This document shows positions 52,686 through 64,000 of a stretch of 64,000 bases of DNA, piece by piece. Numbering within the stretch: position 1 is the stretch's first letter; each line of letters begins with the position of its first letter. The notes below the pieces were generated by a model. It did no database searches and was not told where the DNA came from. It saw only the letters and a list, made by a program, of their open reading frames with translations. Both the position numbers and the translations under genes were made by a program. Origin of the DNA: Amoebidium appalachense (Eukaryota; Ichthyosporea); the NCBI GenBank assembly GCA_963693365.1, contig CAVNZM010000014.1, positions 5,146,001 to 5,210,000 on the forward strand. Reading direction: 5' to 3'.

Positions 52686-53231
52686 ATTGGTTGCTCTAGC
52701 TACACTCGTCAGCTGGGCAGGCGCTAGCGCTAGCTTTGGCGGCAGTCGCACATTCTTGATTCTCATGTCTCGTACTTAAATTATATACGAACACCAGATG
52801 CATCGCATCTGACTTGCAACACATACAGAAAATAATTCTGCTAACGCTACAGTAACTCTCTTGCGTTACACAATATTGGAAAGACATGCATGATATCGAC
52901 AAGTTCTAATGATCATTACAACAAAAAACACCTTCACACTATTTACGTTTAAAAACACCTTCGTCAACAATTCTACTTGCTAAGATCTTTGAAACATCCA
53001 AAACAGGAAGATCGAATATGCTTGAAGTTTGATCTTTGCAAGGACCACCATTTTGAGCAAACCTTACAAACCAAACCCTACTGAACTAGTAAATTTCGTT
53101 GATGTATGTGAACGTGCTGAACATTAGGTGTGCTTTTGTACCTGTGTTTGCGCTTGTGCTTGTGTGTGCGTGCGTGTGTACGTGTGTGCGTGCACGTGAG
53201 CGTGTGTGTGTGTGTGCGTGTGCGTGTGCGT

Positions 53232-53324
<93 letters not shown>

Positions 53325-53500
53325 TGTGTGTGGCTGGTGCAGGAGGGAAGAGGGTCTTGACACATGTATGCATAAAAGAAGGTGCTTACGGTTAAATACT
53401 TAATGTGCTAATAGGCATGTGTGTTGGGTATTTCATGTGATGATTTCTCTCTAAAAGTGTAGGACGATGGTACACTGACGATGTTGTGGAGGTTGAGGCA
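51784..53500. promoter_or_regulatory. Intergenic region between TOPORS-like 3' end and SHPRH-like start
   Basis: About 85 bp upstream of the SHPRH ATG lies a perfect 36-bp direct duplication (51867-51902 and 51903-51938) containing TCGAACATTCGAA. A (GGT)n array at about 52216-52300, a G tract at 52411, C tract at 52647 and (GT)n at 53205-53322 follow. The segment 52700-53090 is unique AT-rich DNA with no recognisable gene. The SHPRH promoter should lie within the first few hundred bases. Confidence 0.55.
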
Positions 53501-53698
53501 TTAGTCTGTGTCTCCAGTGCCCATCTTCTGAAGCTCCTTCTTCAGTCGGAGTTCTGCAGAAATTAGAACTGTCAAAAACACATCCATAAAAACTCTTTTG
53601 AACATGTGAAACCGACTGTGGGTGGGTGTGGAGTGAGTGAGTCGGCCGGTTTTGGGGATGCATATGGAACAGGGATGCGCAACTTTTTTTGGTAGTGT

Positions 53699-53746
<48 letters not shown>

Positions 53747-53841
53747 GGGGGGGTTGCAGAAGAGACAGAACGTATGGAATTACCTTCTGCCACCTATGCA
53801 CTAAACAACCTGTCTGACCTGCTGCCGTTCAACATACTCTT

Positions 53842-53889
<48 letters not shown>

Positions 53890-54241
53890 ACCACCACCAC
53901 CACCACCACCACCACCACCCCCACCACCACCACCGCCGCCGCCGCCGCCACCACCACATCTCCTCTCCCACGGCACGTACATAAACATAGCCACACATAC
54001 ACACAAAATATCTTTTAATCTACCTGTCTCAATCTGCCAGCAACCCAATCTGATGAAATAGGAGAACACACATCGTTCAAAAAAATGAAAAAAAGAGCGG
54101 TTTGACCCCAAATTAACTGCAGAAAGGCCATGTAGGAAACACAAAATGCAGGCCCAGCATTGAGGGTCGACGATAATGGGTCCGAGGTGACAGAGAGGAC
54201 GTGAAGGGAACCCCGCCCGCCCACCCGCCCGCCCGCCCCCT

Positions 54242-54283
<42 letters not shown>

Positions 54284-54414
54284 CTCTATCTTAAAAGAGC
54301 ACTTGCAGTTTGTGCAGTGCAAAGGCTGTGTAATCATGAATATAAGTGGGGGAAAGGGAGAACAGGGCTCCAAGGGGAAAATGGGGGTGGAGTGGGTGGG
54401 TCGGTGGGTGGGTT

Positions 54415-54455
<41 letters not shown>

Positions 54456-55755
54456 CTGGTTACACACCCAATAGTTTCTGGCGACAAGAGCCAAGTTCGC
54501 TAGTCACTCTTCCGAGCTCCATCTCCAATTCTTCAATCGATTCAGGAATCGGATCGGACGGAATTTGGTCCAATCGCCTCATTTCGAGGTTTTCCTCTTC
54601 TTTTGCCTTCATTCGGGCACGCTCCCACTCTTGTTCCTGTTTTCGCATCGCCTGTACTTCGTCTTCGCGCTCGTTATCGGATTCCGTCTTTTGTTTCTCC
54701 TCCTCCCGTTCGCTTGTATAATTCGTGCTATCTTTTCTCGACTTCGCTATTCTATCCTTCCCCCTTCTGTGCTCTCTCGCCGAATCTCGCCGCCGCTTTC
54801 CGTTTCTGTTTCTTTCCCGACTTCGCGACCTCTCTCCGTCATAATACCGACCTCTCCTCCGTGAAGGTGACCTAGATCTTGATCTTGTGCGTCGACGTGT
54901 CCTGTCTCTCCCTCTGGGTCTCGATCTATCTCTTCCTCTTGAACTCGACCTCGATCTCGATCTAGATCTAGATCTAGATCTAAACCGTCCCGCAGATCTG
55001 GAACGTGATCGTGAACGGGATCGTCGTGAATAACGTGACCTCCTCGGTGATCTACTGGGACGGGAATCTGGCCTTCTACGACTCCTATATCCCCGACTTC
55101 CACGATCTCTCGAGTCAGATCTTGATCTTGACCTTGACCTTGACCTAGATCTAGATCTTGATCTTGACCTTGTCCGTGTTCTTGATCGCAATCGTGATCG
55201 TGACCTGGAAGGCGATCGTGATTTCGATTCCGCATTCGAAACAGGTGGTGTTTTTGCTTTCGCCTGTGATACAATTGCAATTGGTGCAGGTGGCTTTTGT
55301 GACAGTTTGTTTGGTGATGGCCGTTTTGGAGATCGGGAGGATGGGCAGGACCACCTCGATCCAGGAGATCGGGATCGGGATCGGGATCGGGATCTCGATA
55401 GGGAAGAAGACCATTTCTCCCTGGATAGAACACGCCTGGTGCTTGCAGATGTTCCGGAAGGCTGTGATTGGGCGGATGGGAGCGTGTTCACTGGTGGCGC
55501 CACAGGTGCTGTAGACCCACTGATCATAAAAATTAAAGTCAGCAATCGATTGGTTGTTCATTTTAGGTAGCTTATGTATTCATATATTAGTGTGCAGGAA
55601 GTGAGGGCTTTGGAAATGATATGAGGCAGCAAACAAGGGCAAACAGTTGAGTGTTTGTGCGTGTGTTTGTTTGCGACGGGGTGTGGGGGGTGTGGGTCGT
55701 GTGTGCCTGTGTGCATGTGTGTGTGCGTGCCTTGGAGCAGAGCGCGCGGCGGCGG

Positions 55756-55800
<45 letters not shown>

Positions 55801-56134
55801 TTGAAAATAAGTAGTTTCCGAAAAAGGACAACACCTATTACGCCACACGCACACAGTCACACTATTTTGCTGGCTACATTGAGTGTCCCGGGGAGGGGGG
55901 GGGGGGGGGGGGGGGGGGGGTGGAGATATTGTTAGAACGTGACACCGTGTGAGAAAACATGGTACAAGAATACACCCAACCAAAGATACAAAAGTATACG
56001 TATGGTGACACGGTGCCATACAGAAAGAAATACTAAGGAAGGAAGAGCACAGAATCAGCCCATCCTCCAGTCACCCGGAAAGGGGGGGCAACCACATTTC
56101 GTGCAAAAAAGATGAATCAGCCAAGGGGCGCTCC

Positions 56135-56169
<35 letters not shown>

Positions 56170-56753
56170 AAAAGCATGTGTTACAGAGCACCAAGTGCAC
56201 TATCAATACGGGCAACACCAAACGAAGTATGCAAAGCACACACAAGGAGTACGCATCATAGAACGTCCTCATCCTCAAGGAAAGTTTAAGTTATCCACAG
56301 TTCCCCCGGGGAAGGGGGGGGGGGGGGGGGGGGGGGGGGTGCTACTTTTGCATGTTGACGACCAGGTTCGTTGGTTGGGGGGCAAAGGTGGAGCCAAAGG
56401 GGCCGTCCTGAGCACTGCTACTGGCAGGCACATCACCCATAAGAAGCACCACTAGTGGGTCTCTCTGTCAATAGGGAAAATGCATTAATAATCATGCTTT
56501 TAACCAAAGTGTTCTAGGAAGTTTCAAGAAAAACCGCGGAGCAGGCAAAGTGTGGCCCAAATGATACTTGAACGCTTATGCGACACATTTGGAGTATTGC
56601 TGATGCAGGGAAAGATCATCCTGTAATTTTGCTGCCTTTCGTTGTTGTTCGGGTGTGCTTGTTTGTTTTTTCCACCGTTTGTTCTTTTCTTTTCCTTTCG
56701 TTCTTTCTTTTTTATTTTATTTTATTTTATTTTATTTTATTTTTTTATTTTTT

Positions 56754-56790
<37 letters not shown>

Positions 56791-57657
56791 TGTGTGTATG
56801 TGGCGAGGATGGGAGGGGGATGGGTAAGGTGGAAGCAGGGAAATGGATTCAGTAGCTAAACAGAAAAAAAATAGGTTACAATAATCCACATTTCCCACGG
56901 CTAAATCATGGACTGCTCCGCACGCTACCAACTGAAGATAAATGGTTAAACAAGCAATGAACGGGAAAATGAGGGGAGGAAAAAAAAAAAGAGGGGGGGG
57001 GAGGGGGGGGGGGGGGGGAGAGGGGGGTAAAGTCACACAGGAAAATAGAGGCTTATCAATGTGTTTTACCTCCGTTGAGTAAGGGGGAAGGTATTGGTTG
57101 GTGTATTTGGGCGTGTTTGCCGGGAGTGTGTGTGTGTGTGTATGTGTGTGTGTGTGTGTGTGTGTATGTGTGTGTGTGTGTGTGTGCGAGTGTGCCCGTG
57201 ACCGTGTGTTCATGTGTGCATGTGCTCAATAATGTGGGACAGTGTGCATGTGTGTATTTGTGTGTGCATCCGTACGTGCACATGTGTGCGTGGATGTCTT
57301 TGTGTGATTAGGGGGCCAGCGGGGGCCTGCCGGGGGGGGGGGGGGGGGGGGGGTGGAGGGGGGGGGGGGGGGGGGGGGGGGATAGCTCACGTAGCCAGGT
57401 GGCCAGTCATACTGTGAGTTGATGTCATAGGCCGCAATGTCAAAGGGAGACCGAGCAAAGTTGATGAATTCATGCACAAAGTGCTCTGTCTTGTCGAACA
57501 GAAATGGCCGGAGCTCCTCCCGAAACTCCTCGGTCTGCACATCAACCCTGTGCGTGTGGTGTGTGTGTGTGTGTGTGTGCGTGTGCGTGTGTGTGTGTGT
57601 GTCTGTGTGCGCTTGTGTGTGTGCGTGTGTGTGTGTGTGTGTCTGTGTCTGTGTGTG

Positions 57658-57724
<67 letters not shown>

Positions 57725-57789
57725 GTGTGTAGAGGATAGGGGTGTGTGTAGGGGGCAGGAGTAAAGCTTAGGTTTGTGGTTTGTGTGCT

Positions 57790-57831
<42 letters not shown>

Positions 57832-57904
57832 TGTGTGTGCGTGTGTGTGCATGTGCATGTGTACGTGTGTGTGTACGTGAGTAAGCTACGTGTGTGTGTG
57901 TGTA

Positions 57905-57936
<32 letters not shown>

Positions 57937-58669
57937 GGGAGGGTGGAGGGGAGGGGGAAGGTGTGGGTGGATGTGTCACACAGGGGTAGGGTGTAGATAG
58001 AAAATTAAAGGAAAGCGGCGGTAGAGGGCAGCGGTTAGCAAGAATATGGATGGAGGCCCTAAGGAATGAACATGCATTCATATTCAGCACAACTACATAT
58101 GCCGAAGACCACACTCTCCAAAGGCAGACCCTCACCCAATGTGAAGCACCCTCCCTTCTTTCCTCCCCCTTTCCTTTTCCTATCCACCCACCCAAAGAAC
58201 GGAATATAACACATATACCCCACACACAGTTACACATACACGTGCATCCCTCCCCCCCCCCCCCCCCCCCCCCCTCCCCCCCCCTCCCCCCTCCCCCCTC
58301 CCCCCAACTCTCCCCGGGGGCCCTGCAGGGAGCGGGAAAAAAAAAAAAAAAAAAAAAAAAAAACCTAGCCAGCCAGTCACACAAACCCACACTCACACCC
58401 ACCTTCCAGCTCACGTGCCTACCCAACCACCCACCACCCAACCACACGCGCTCCCCGCCTGCCCCTCCCTCCCCCCCACAACCCAACACCCCAACGGAGG
58501 CTGCCCACCCGTCCACCCACCACGGCTCGACTGCTGTGCAGGCATGCACCCGCATTCGCGTGCGTGCGCACACACACATGCAGAAGGCACACGCACACAG
58601 ACGCATGCATCCAGGCAACCAGCCACACACACAATCAACGAATAAAAATACACATTGCCCTTTCCCCCC

Positions 58670-58711
<42 letters not shown>

Positions 58712-58805
58712 CCCAACGAGAGAGAAACAGGGAGAGAGGGCCAGGTATATGTAAACAAACACACACACACACACACGCACACGCACGCACGCACGCACGC
58801 ACACA

Positions 58806-58897
<92 letters not shown>

Positions 58898-59027
58898 CAC
58901 GTACCTCTCCAGCAGAGACTGCACAAAGGTCAGCACCAGATCTACGTCATCGTCCCCAAGCACCACCTGCACCCATCGTCAAATCTCAATGTCGGCATCG
59001 GTAAAAACCATCCTCCCACTTTCCCCG

Positions 59028-59117
<90 letters not shown>

Positions 59118-59365
59118 GGGGAAAAAAAAAGAAAAGACAAGAAAAAAAATACACAACTCTTTCCCCCCTTACTCCCGGACGTTGGGCCCACGGTGATCTT
59201 CACAAACAAACACAGACGACCGTCACTCTCTGCCGTCAACAAACAACACCTCCCATTCACGAAAGACAAAGTAAAGGGGATAACGAAACAACCAAGACCA
59301 AGAATGAGATGAGAAGTTGGGGACATTCAAAAGGCAGGGACGGGCCTGGAAAAACATGAGGTAAA

Positions 59366-59405
<40 letters not shown>

Positions 59406-60621
59406 GCTTATATTCTCGAAAAGTGGTCGAAGCTTGTAGTGGTTGTGTGCTTGTGCTTGTACTTGTCCTTGTGTGTGCTTGCTTGCGTGTGTGTGTGTGT
59501 GTGTGCGTGTGTGAACAAAGGGGGAAGAAGGGAGGGGAGATGGGGGGGGGGGGGGGGGGGGTTGTCATTTGTTACCTGAAGATCACGGACCAACCATGGC
59601 ACAAGACGGCGAGCCATATATGGCCGAGACTTGAACGTCATGTGGGCTGAGGGAGGGAGGGAGGGAGGGGGGGGGGGGGGGGGGGGGGTGAGCATGATAA
59701 AGGTAAAGAGTACACGAAATCACGTTGATGTCTGCAATTGTTCCTATGAAATCCTCTCCCGTTCAAGTCTGAAACCTTTGTGCCAGTCTAGCTCCTGAGT
59801 AGATTCCTCCCCGCCTCCCACGCCAAAAGACACGAGAAGAGAAAGACCAAGCAAGAAAAAAGACAAGAATCGCACCAAGTATGACATGAACACAAAAAAC
59901 AGAAAATGATTCATGGTGAACGGGGGTAATGTACTGAGAAAGGGCTTCTTCAGTTTTGCGCACATGTGATAGGCAGAGGAGGCGGGAGGGGGGGCGCGCG
60001 GGGGGGGGGGGGGGGGGGGGGGGAGAGGGAAGGAGAGAGGGGAAGGGAGGGGGGGGGGGGGGGGGGGGGATTAAATTACAGATGTCGCGGAACTTTGAGT
60101 ACCGATTGGAGCCCACGTACTTGGCTCTCAACCCAAGAGCATACACCAGCCTGCATGGAATTGGTGTCAGTAGACCATTTCTGGCAATCAAAGCATCTGT
60201 CTATATCAACATTTTGTGGCCTGACGTTTATGTTACGTCACACTAGCCTCAATTTTCGACCACAGCTTTACCCATACAAGGAGCAAATCTCCTCTTTTTT
60301 AGGAATTGCACAATCGCCATAAAAAGTAATCGTAAATGCTTCCTAACTCACTCAAAAAAATATATATGCCCCAGGAAGGAATCGCACAACTCACTAAACA
60401 CTCACTCCCAGTGTATATTCTCCTCCTCACTGCATGCCCCCTCTTCCATAGATCTTCATATCCCGTCTTCCCACTCTCTAAGCAATACGTTCTCAGAGGC
60501 ACTTCTTCAGACATATCGGTTACTCGTGTCCTATGAAGCAAATGCATGGGGACCCTGTGCGCTTATGTACTTATATATACAAATAGCACCGGAGGTGGGA
60601 GGGCGGCAGGTGTGTGTGTGT

Positions 60622-60653
<32 letters not shown>

Positions 60654-60856
60654 ATATTGAGCAACCTTCTTCTCTCCTTTGCAGCTGCGATTCTCTCCGA
60701 GGCAGCAGGTTGGGGTTGTCTTGGCTTGGTGGTACGGTAGCGGAATCTGACCATCGAGCAAATATGGTTGGAATGTGTATTGAATACGCCCCCCCCCCCC
60801 TCCCCCCCCCCCCCTTTACTCCCACATATACACGCAGGCAGGCAGGCAGACAGGCA

Positions 60857-60925
<69 letters not shown>

Positions 60926-63822
60926 ACGCGAAAACACAAACACACAAGACAGGCAGACTCCGTCCATGTGCACATAGCTATCGCAACAAACCAGACAACG
61001 AAACAGCAACTGCTTGATAGCACTCAGGAAGTGGTATAATCATGAAATACAAGAAACAAAGCATGAACTCCGGAAAAACAGCAACAAAGCATACACCAAA
61101 AGTCGGAGATTGTGCAGCTGAAAATATCCGCGCGGCCGGGGGGGGGGGGGGGGGGGGGGGGGGGAGGGGGTTTGAATGCGGAACACGGTACGAAGTACGC
61201 ATACACGAAGGACACATGCAAAGGCAAACATTCAAGTATGCAACATCAGCCATGCGCACAGTATGCGTCATAAGCAGAGCACATCCTCAGGGAGGGGCCC
61301 CGGGGGGGGGGGGGGGGGGGGGGGGGCAGCAAAAGGTGACTGAATAACTACTCACCCCATGCGGTACTCGACAGGTGCTCGTTTGGTAAAGGTCGGCAGC
61401 TCATCCAGCCGATGCTGCAGACCGTGTGCTGTTAGCTGATTGGTCCAACACAAAAGGAAGAAATATGTGCCACAGCGGGAAAACAAAAACTGTGGTAGGG
61501 TTACCCTTCAACATATATATACGGCCGGTTGTGTATCTGCTGGAAACGGCGCTATCTTTCGATATGATCAGAACTAAAAACCCATACAGTATGCTTAAAA
61601 AAGCCATATGTCCAGCCTTCCTAAGTCAGGCATATAAAAGTGAACTGACACCACACCATCCAGTCTAAACATAGGAATATAGGTGCAAAGCAAAACATCC
61701 CCATAGGGTTGCAGTGATTTCTCATCATAACACACCCCATGCATAAGCATGCTGCTGTAGTGTTCGTCGTGTACATACACGTTCTTAGGAATGCATACAC
61801 ATTGTTGATCATATATACATACATGGTCAGTCATGCACGTAACCGTTGTTAGTAATGCAGATACACACTGTTCAATCTGCATTCATAGAATGTTAGTAAT
61901 GAATTTACATATTGCTAGTCATGCATACACGTTGACAGCCATGCATACATACATTGATAGGCACGCATAAACACGTTGCTAGTACAGGGTCCCTCGCGTA
62001 TGAACACGCCATCTTATTGATACATTCGCGTATTGATACACTGCCGGTCCTGCACAATACTATAGGGGCGCAGCTAGATGTCCCTCCATACCTATATATA
62101 AATGAATACGCGCGACACCATATATGGTAACTTACTAATCAAACTACCGTATAAATGCACCTCACATGTTAACCTCTTGAGGACCGTAATTTTCACGAGA
62201 TCGACATCTAGTCAACTGACATCGACATGAATCAGTTTGTGCTCTAATGTGAGCATGAAGTTGATAGGAACTAGCCAAATAAAAATAGCACGGGATTAGA
62301 TTATACACTTATTCTTCGTCTCATGCAAAAAAAAAAATTGAACTTTACCCTAATAACGATACCTTGTATATGGTGTAACTACAAAGGGTGCTTGCCAACT
62401 TGACGAGTCAATGTCGACATCGAAATGCTGTCAATGCAATCTTCTGATTGGACCATCCTGAAAATGGCTCCGAATGGCAAAACATGATTGGTCGGCTCAG
62501 TCGACAGTCGATGGCAACTACAACTTTTCTCAAAATCTCGAAAGTCACTTCAGAAACAGATATGAAAGTATACGAAATGATGATATTTTCCACAAATCAT
62601 CTTAGTAACATATGTAGGTAAGATATGTCATATACCTGTCGGCATATGCAATCTATTTGATCTTTTCCTATCGATTTTGAGCCGCAATAGAGTTGTTTAG
62701 GCCTAGGTCGGGACCCGTCCAAATCAATTAGTCCGGGCCCCAAGAGGTTCATATTATTATGGCTGAAAAACGGGGATGTATTAAACGCACGGGACCCCTG
62801 TAATGCACCTGCACAAACACATTGTTAGTACACACACACATGGCACACACCTGCTTGAAGTCCGTGTCCGACACTATGTCGTAGATGAGTGTCCGGTATG
62901 ACGACTTGCACATGGGGCACAGGCGGGAGTTTTCCGACCACTGAAGGATGCAGATATAGCAGAACTCATGTGCACGGCAGTCAAGGAAATACCAACACAT
63001 TATAGGGTGAAAGAGAGGGGAGAAGGATGTAGTGACAAGTAAACGAGACCGGGGGGGGGGGGGGGGGGGTCGCAGCGAATGAAAAATATGTGTATTGATC
63101 AACGGAAAAGAGCATTTTGATATATAAGAAAGTTCCCGGGGGGGGGGGGGGGGGGGGGGGGGGAGTCTTAGATAGCACGATGAAAGGGTGTTTGGGGATG
63201 TATGTTGCTTGGTTTGAAAAGCTTTGGGGGGAAGAGGGGGGGGGGGGGGGGGAGGGTTTGAATGCGGAACACGGTACGAAGTACGCATACACGATGAGAG
63301 GGAAGCATGGTGCAGGACACATGCAAGGGTAAACATCCAAGTATGCAACATCAGCCATGCGCACAGTGTGCGTCATAAGCAAAGCCCATCCTCCGAGAGG
63401 GGGGGGGGGGGGGGGGGGGGGGGGTGCGTGTGTGTGTGTGGGTCTGTGCAAATGCAAGCGTACATGCATGTGTGCAAGTGTAAGTGGTGATTTGTGTGGT
63501 GTTGAGTGTTAGTGTATGAGTCCGAATGTGTGTGGTGTAAGCGTATGTATGCGCAAGACTGCACGCTTGCGTGTTCATGTGTGGGCCAATGAATGAACAG
63601 TTCGGTCGGTAAGCGGTGGATGGGAGGGGGGGGGGGGGGGGGGGGAGCGGTGCACGCAGAGGCCCGTGTGTGTGTGTGTGTGCGTGTGTTCAGTGTTTGT
63701 GTAATCTGGACATGTGTCCGTGCATGCTGGTGTGTCTGTGTATGCATGTGCATCTACTTGTGTGTGTGCAGGAGAAAGAGAACGTGTGGTCTGTATGTGT
63801 GTGTGTGTGTGTGTCTGTGTAT

Positions 63823-63855
<33 letters not shown>

Positions 63856-64000
63856 GGGGGGGGGGGGGGGGGGGGGGGGAGGGGTGAAGTCTTCCTCAGG
63901 GGGAGGAGGGGTTGTCATAAATATGGGTGGATATGAAAGCACTTGTCCAGGCATGTTCGAGTGCTGAAGTCCTCCAAGCAGATGGGGCATCTTTCTCTCT
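53501..64000 (-). CDS. TOPORS: TOPORS-like RING/SR-rich E3 ligase (5' end outside window)
   Basis: TOPORS binds topoisomerase I and acts as a nuclear ubiquitin and SUMO ligase in animals. Exons in gene order: 64000-63935 (partial), 62969-62851, 61414-61356, 60746-60666, 60150-60080, 59646-59576, 58966-58905, 57547-57391, 56464-56422 (tentative), 55508-54468, 53553-53501; about 606 aa in total. The RING is [12 protein letters not shown]..., [12 protein letters not shown] and LCPMCKSSY. Family blocks follow: [49 protein letters not shown] and [20 protein letters not shown] large exon encodes an RS/RD-rich region and an acidic Glu-rich helix. The protein ends [16 protein letters not shown]. The first intron is U12-type. 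The exon at 56464-56422 and the acceptor of the SR exon are the weak points. Confidence 0.92.
54468..55508 (-). other. SR-rich exon of TOPORS-like gene
   Basis: This 1041-nt exon encodes a Ser/Arg-rich stretch with RSRSRSRS repeats and a bipartite KRRRDSA-type basic cluster, then an acidic, Glu-rich presumed helix ending [14 protein letters not shown]. In the DNA it is built from AGATCT/GATCGN hexamer-like units. In TOPORS the SR region targets nuclear speckles and PML bodies. It is by far the longest exon in the window and contains no homopolymer tract. Confidence 0.88.
56709..56790 (+). repeat. (TTTTA)n followed by T-run and G tract
   Basis: Five or more TTTTA units lead into a T-run and about 37 G. 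On the minus strand this reads C-tract then A-rich, the same polarity as other compound tracts here. Confidence 0.8.
60834..60924 (+). repeat. (GGCA)n tetranucleotide array
   Basis: About 22 units, with GACA variants at the left edge, lie in a TOPORS intron between exons at 61356 and 60746. Frames give only Gly-Arg-Gln-Ala or Cys-Leu-Pro-Ala. Confidence 0.95.
61170..61301 (+). repeat. Dispersed repeat bracketed by G tracts, copy 1
   Basis: This segment of about 130 bp, from TTTGAATGCGGAACACGG to CATCCTCAGGGAGGGG, is nearly identical to 63256-63401 apart from a 20-bp gap. G tracts flank both copies. More diverged relatives, sharing GGAACACGG, GCAGGACACATG or CATAAG...CATCCTC, occur near 26427, 33053, 41716, 44040 and 56167. 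Confidence 0.8.
61700..61995 (+). repeat. Degenerate TAGTAATGCATACA array, TOPORS intron
   Basis: Units of about 28-32 bp containing GTTGTTAGTAATGCATACA or GTTGCTAGTCATGCATACA repeat eight or nine times. An isolated echo sits beside the donor of the RING exon at 62810-62850. Confidence 0.75.
62171..62749. mobile_element. Candidate MITE with AACCTCTTG inverted ends
   Basis: AACCTCTTGAGGACC at 62171-62185 matches the inverse complement of 62735-62749 at 13 of 15 positions. The 579-bp interior is unique in the window and has internal GTCGACATC-type repeats and no protein. No convincing target-site duplication. Confidence 0.5.
62970..63934 (-). other. U12-type AT-AC intron in the TOPORS RING
   Basis: The donor is TTTC|ATATCCACCC. 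The branch site TTCCTTGAC is at 62988-62980, with its A 11 nt from the acceptor GTGCAC|ATGAG. These match minor-spliceosome consensus. Splicing joins C with AT to encode His and yields [12 protein letters not shown], the exact RING spacing. No GT-AG alternative restores it. Confidence 0.88.
63256..63401 (+). repeat. Dispersed repeat bracketed by G tracts, copy 2
   Basis: This is the second close copy of the element at 61170-61301. It carries an extra GATGAGAGGGAAGCATGGTG segment that the first copy lacks. It lies inside the U12-type intron, with G tracts at both ends. Confidence 0.8.

Noticed and set aside
62820-62850. Telomere-like or centromeric satellite interpretation of GT/CA and G tracts
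   Set aside because: No (TTAGGG)n-type unit and no higher-order satellite period; tracts are dispersed within introns.

Overview
The window is nuclear DNA from an intron-rich eukaryote with very high simple-repeat content. Genes are split into many short exons with GT-AG introns. Two GC-AG introns and one U12-type AT-AC intron are also recognisable. The TOPORS, SHPRH and QTRT2 homologues look animal-like, and the retained U12 intron argues against lineages that lost the minor spliceosome. I cannot name the species. A unicellular holozoan or another intron-rich protist would fit, but that is inference. C/G homopolymer tracts, (GT/CA)n arrays and pyrimidine tracts fill nearly all introns, so most long open frames here are translated microsatellites and were left out.

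Layout: (1) 1-1860 carries a diverged copy of QTRT2 exon 1 with its intron start, an array of small hairpins and long C/A/G tracts. (2) 2677-3813 (-) is a secreted choloylglycine hydrolase/penicillin acylase-like gene with two compensating frameshifts. (3) About 4080-8707 (+) is a full-length non-LTR retrotransposon with two intact overlapping ORFs and a poly(A) tail. (4) 9220-19369 (+) is a complete 13-exon QTRT2 gene, the partner subunit of queuine tRNA-ribosyltransferase. (5) 21511-51783 (-) is a complete 36-exon SHPRH-like SNF2 helicase/RING E3 ligase, convergent with QTRT2. (6) 53501-64000 (-) is the TOPORS-like RING/SR E3 ligase, open at its 5' end at the window edge.

Exon models were built by hand from splice signals, reading phase and remembered family sequences. 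Phases close through all 13 QTRT2 exons (391 aa) and all 36 SHPRH exons (1267 aa).

The most unusual signals are architectural. First, most 5' splice sites are followed within about 20 bases by a C-tract or a (GT)n array. Second, several exons have degenerate tandem copies of their own 3' splice site and first coding bases lying upstream in the intron. Third, an 8-nt micro-exon encodes the SHPRH Walker A GKT. Fourth, some acceptors are built directly out of (CA)n or (CAG)n repeats. SHPRH and TOPORS, both RING E3 ligases linked in other organisms to genome maintenance, lie head to tail on the same strand.
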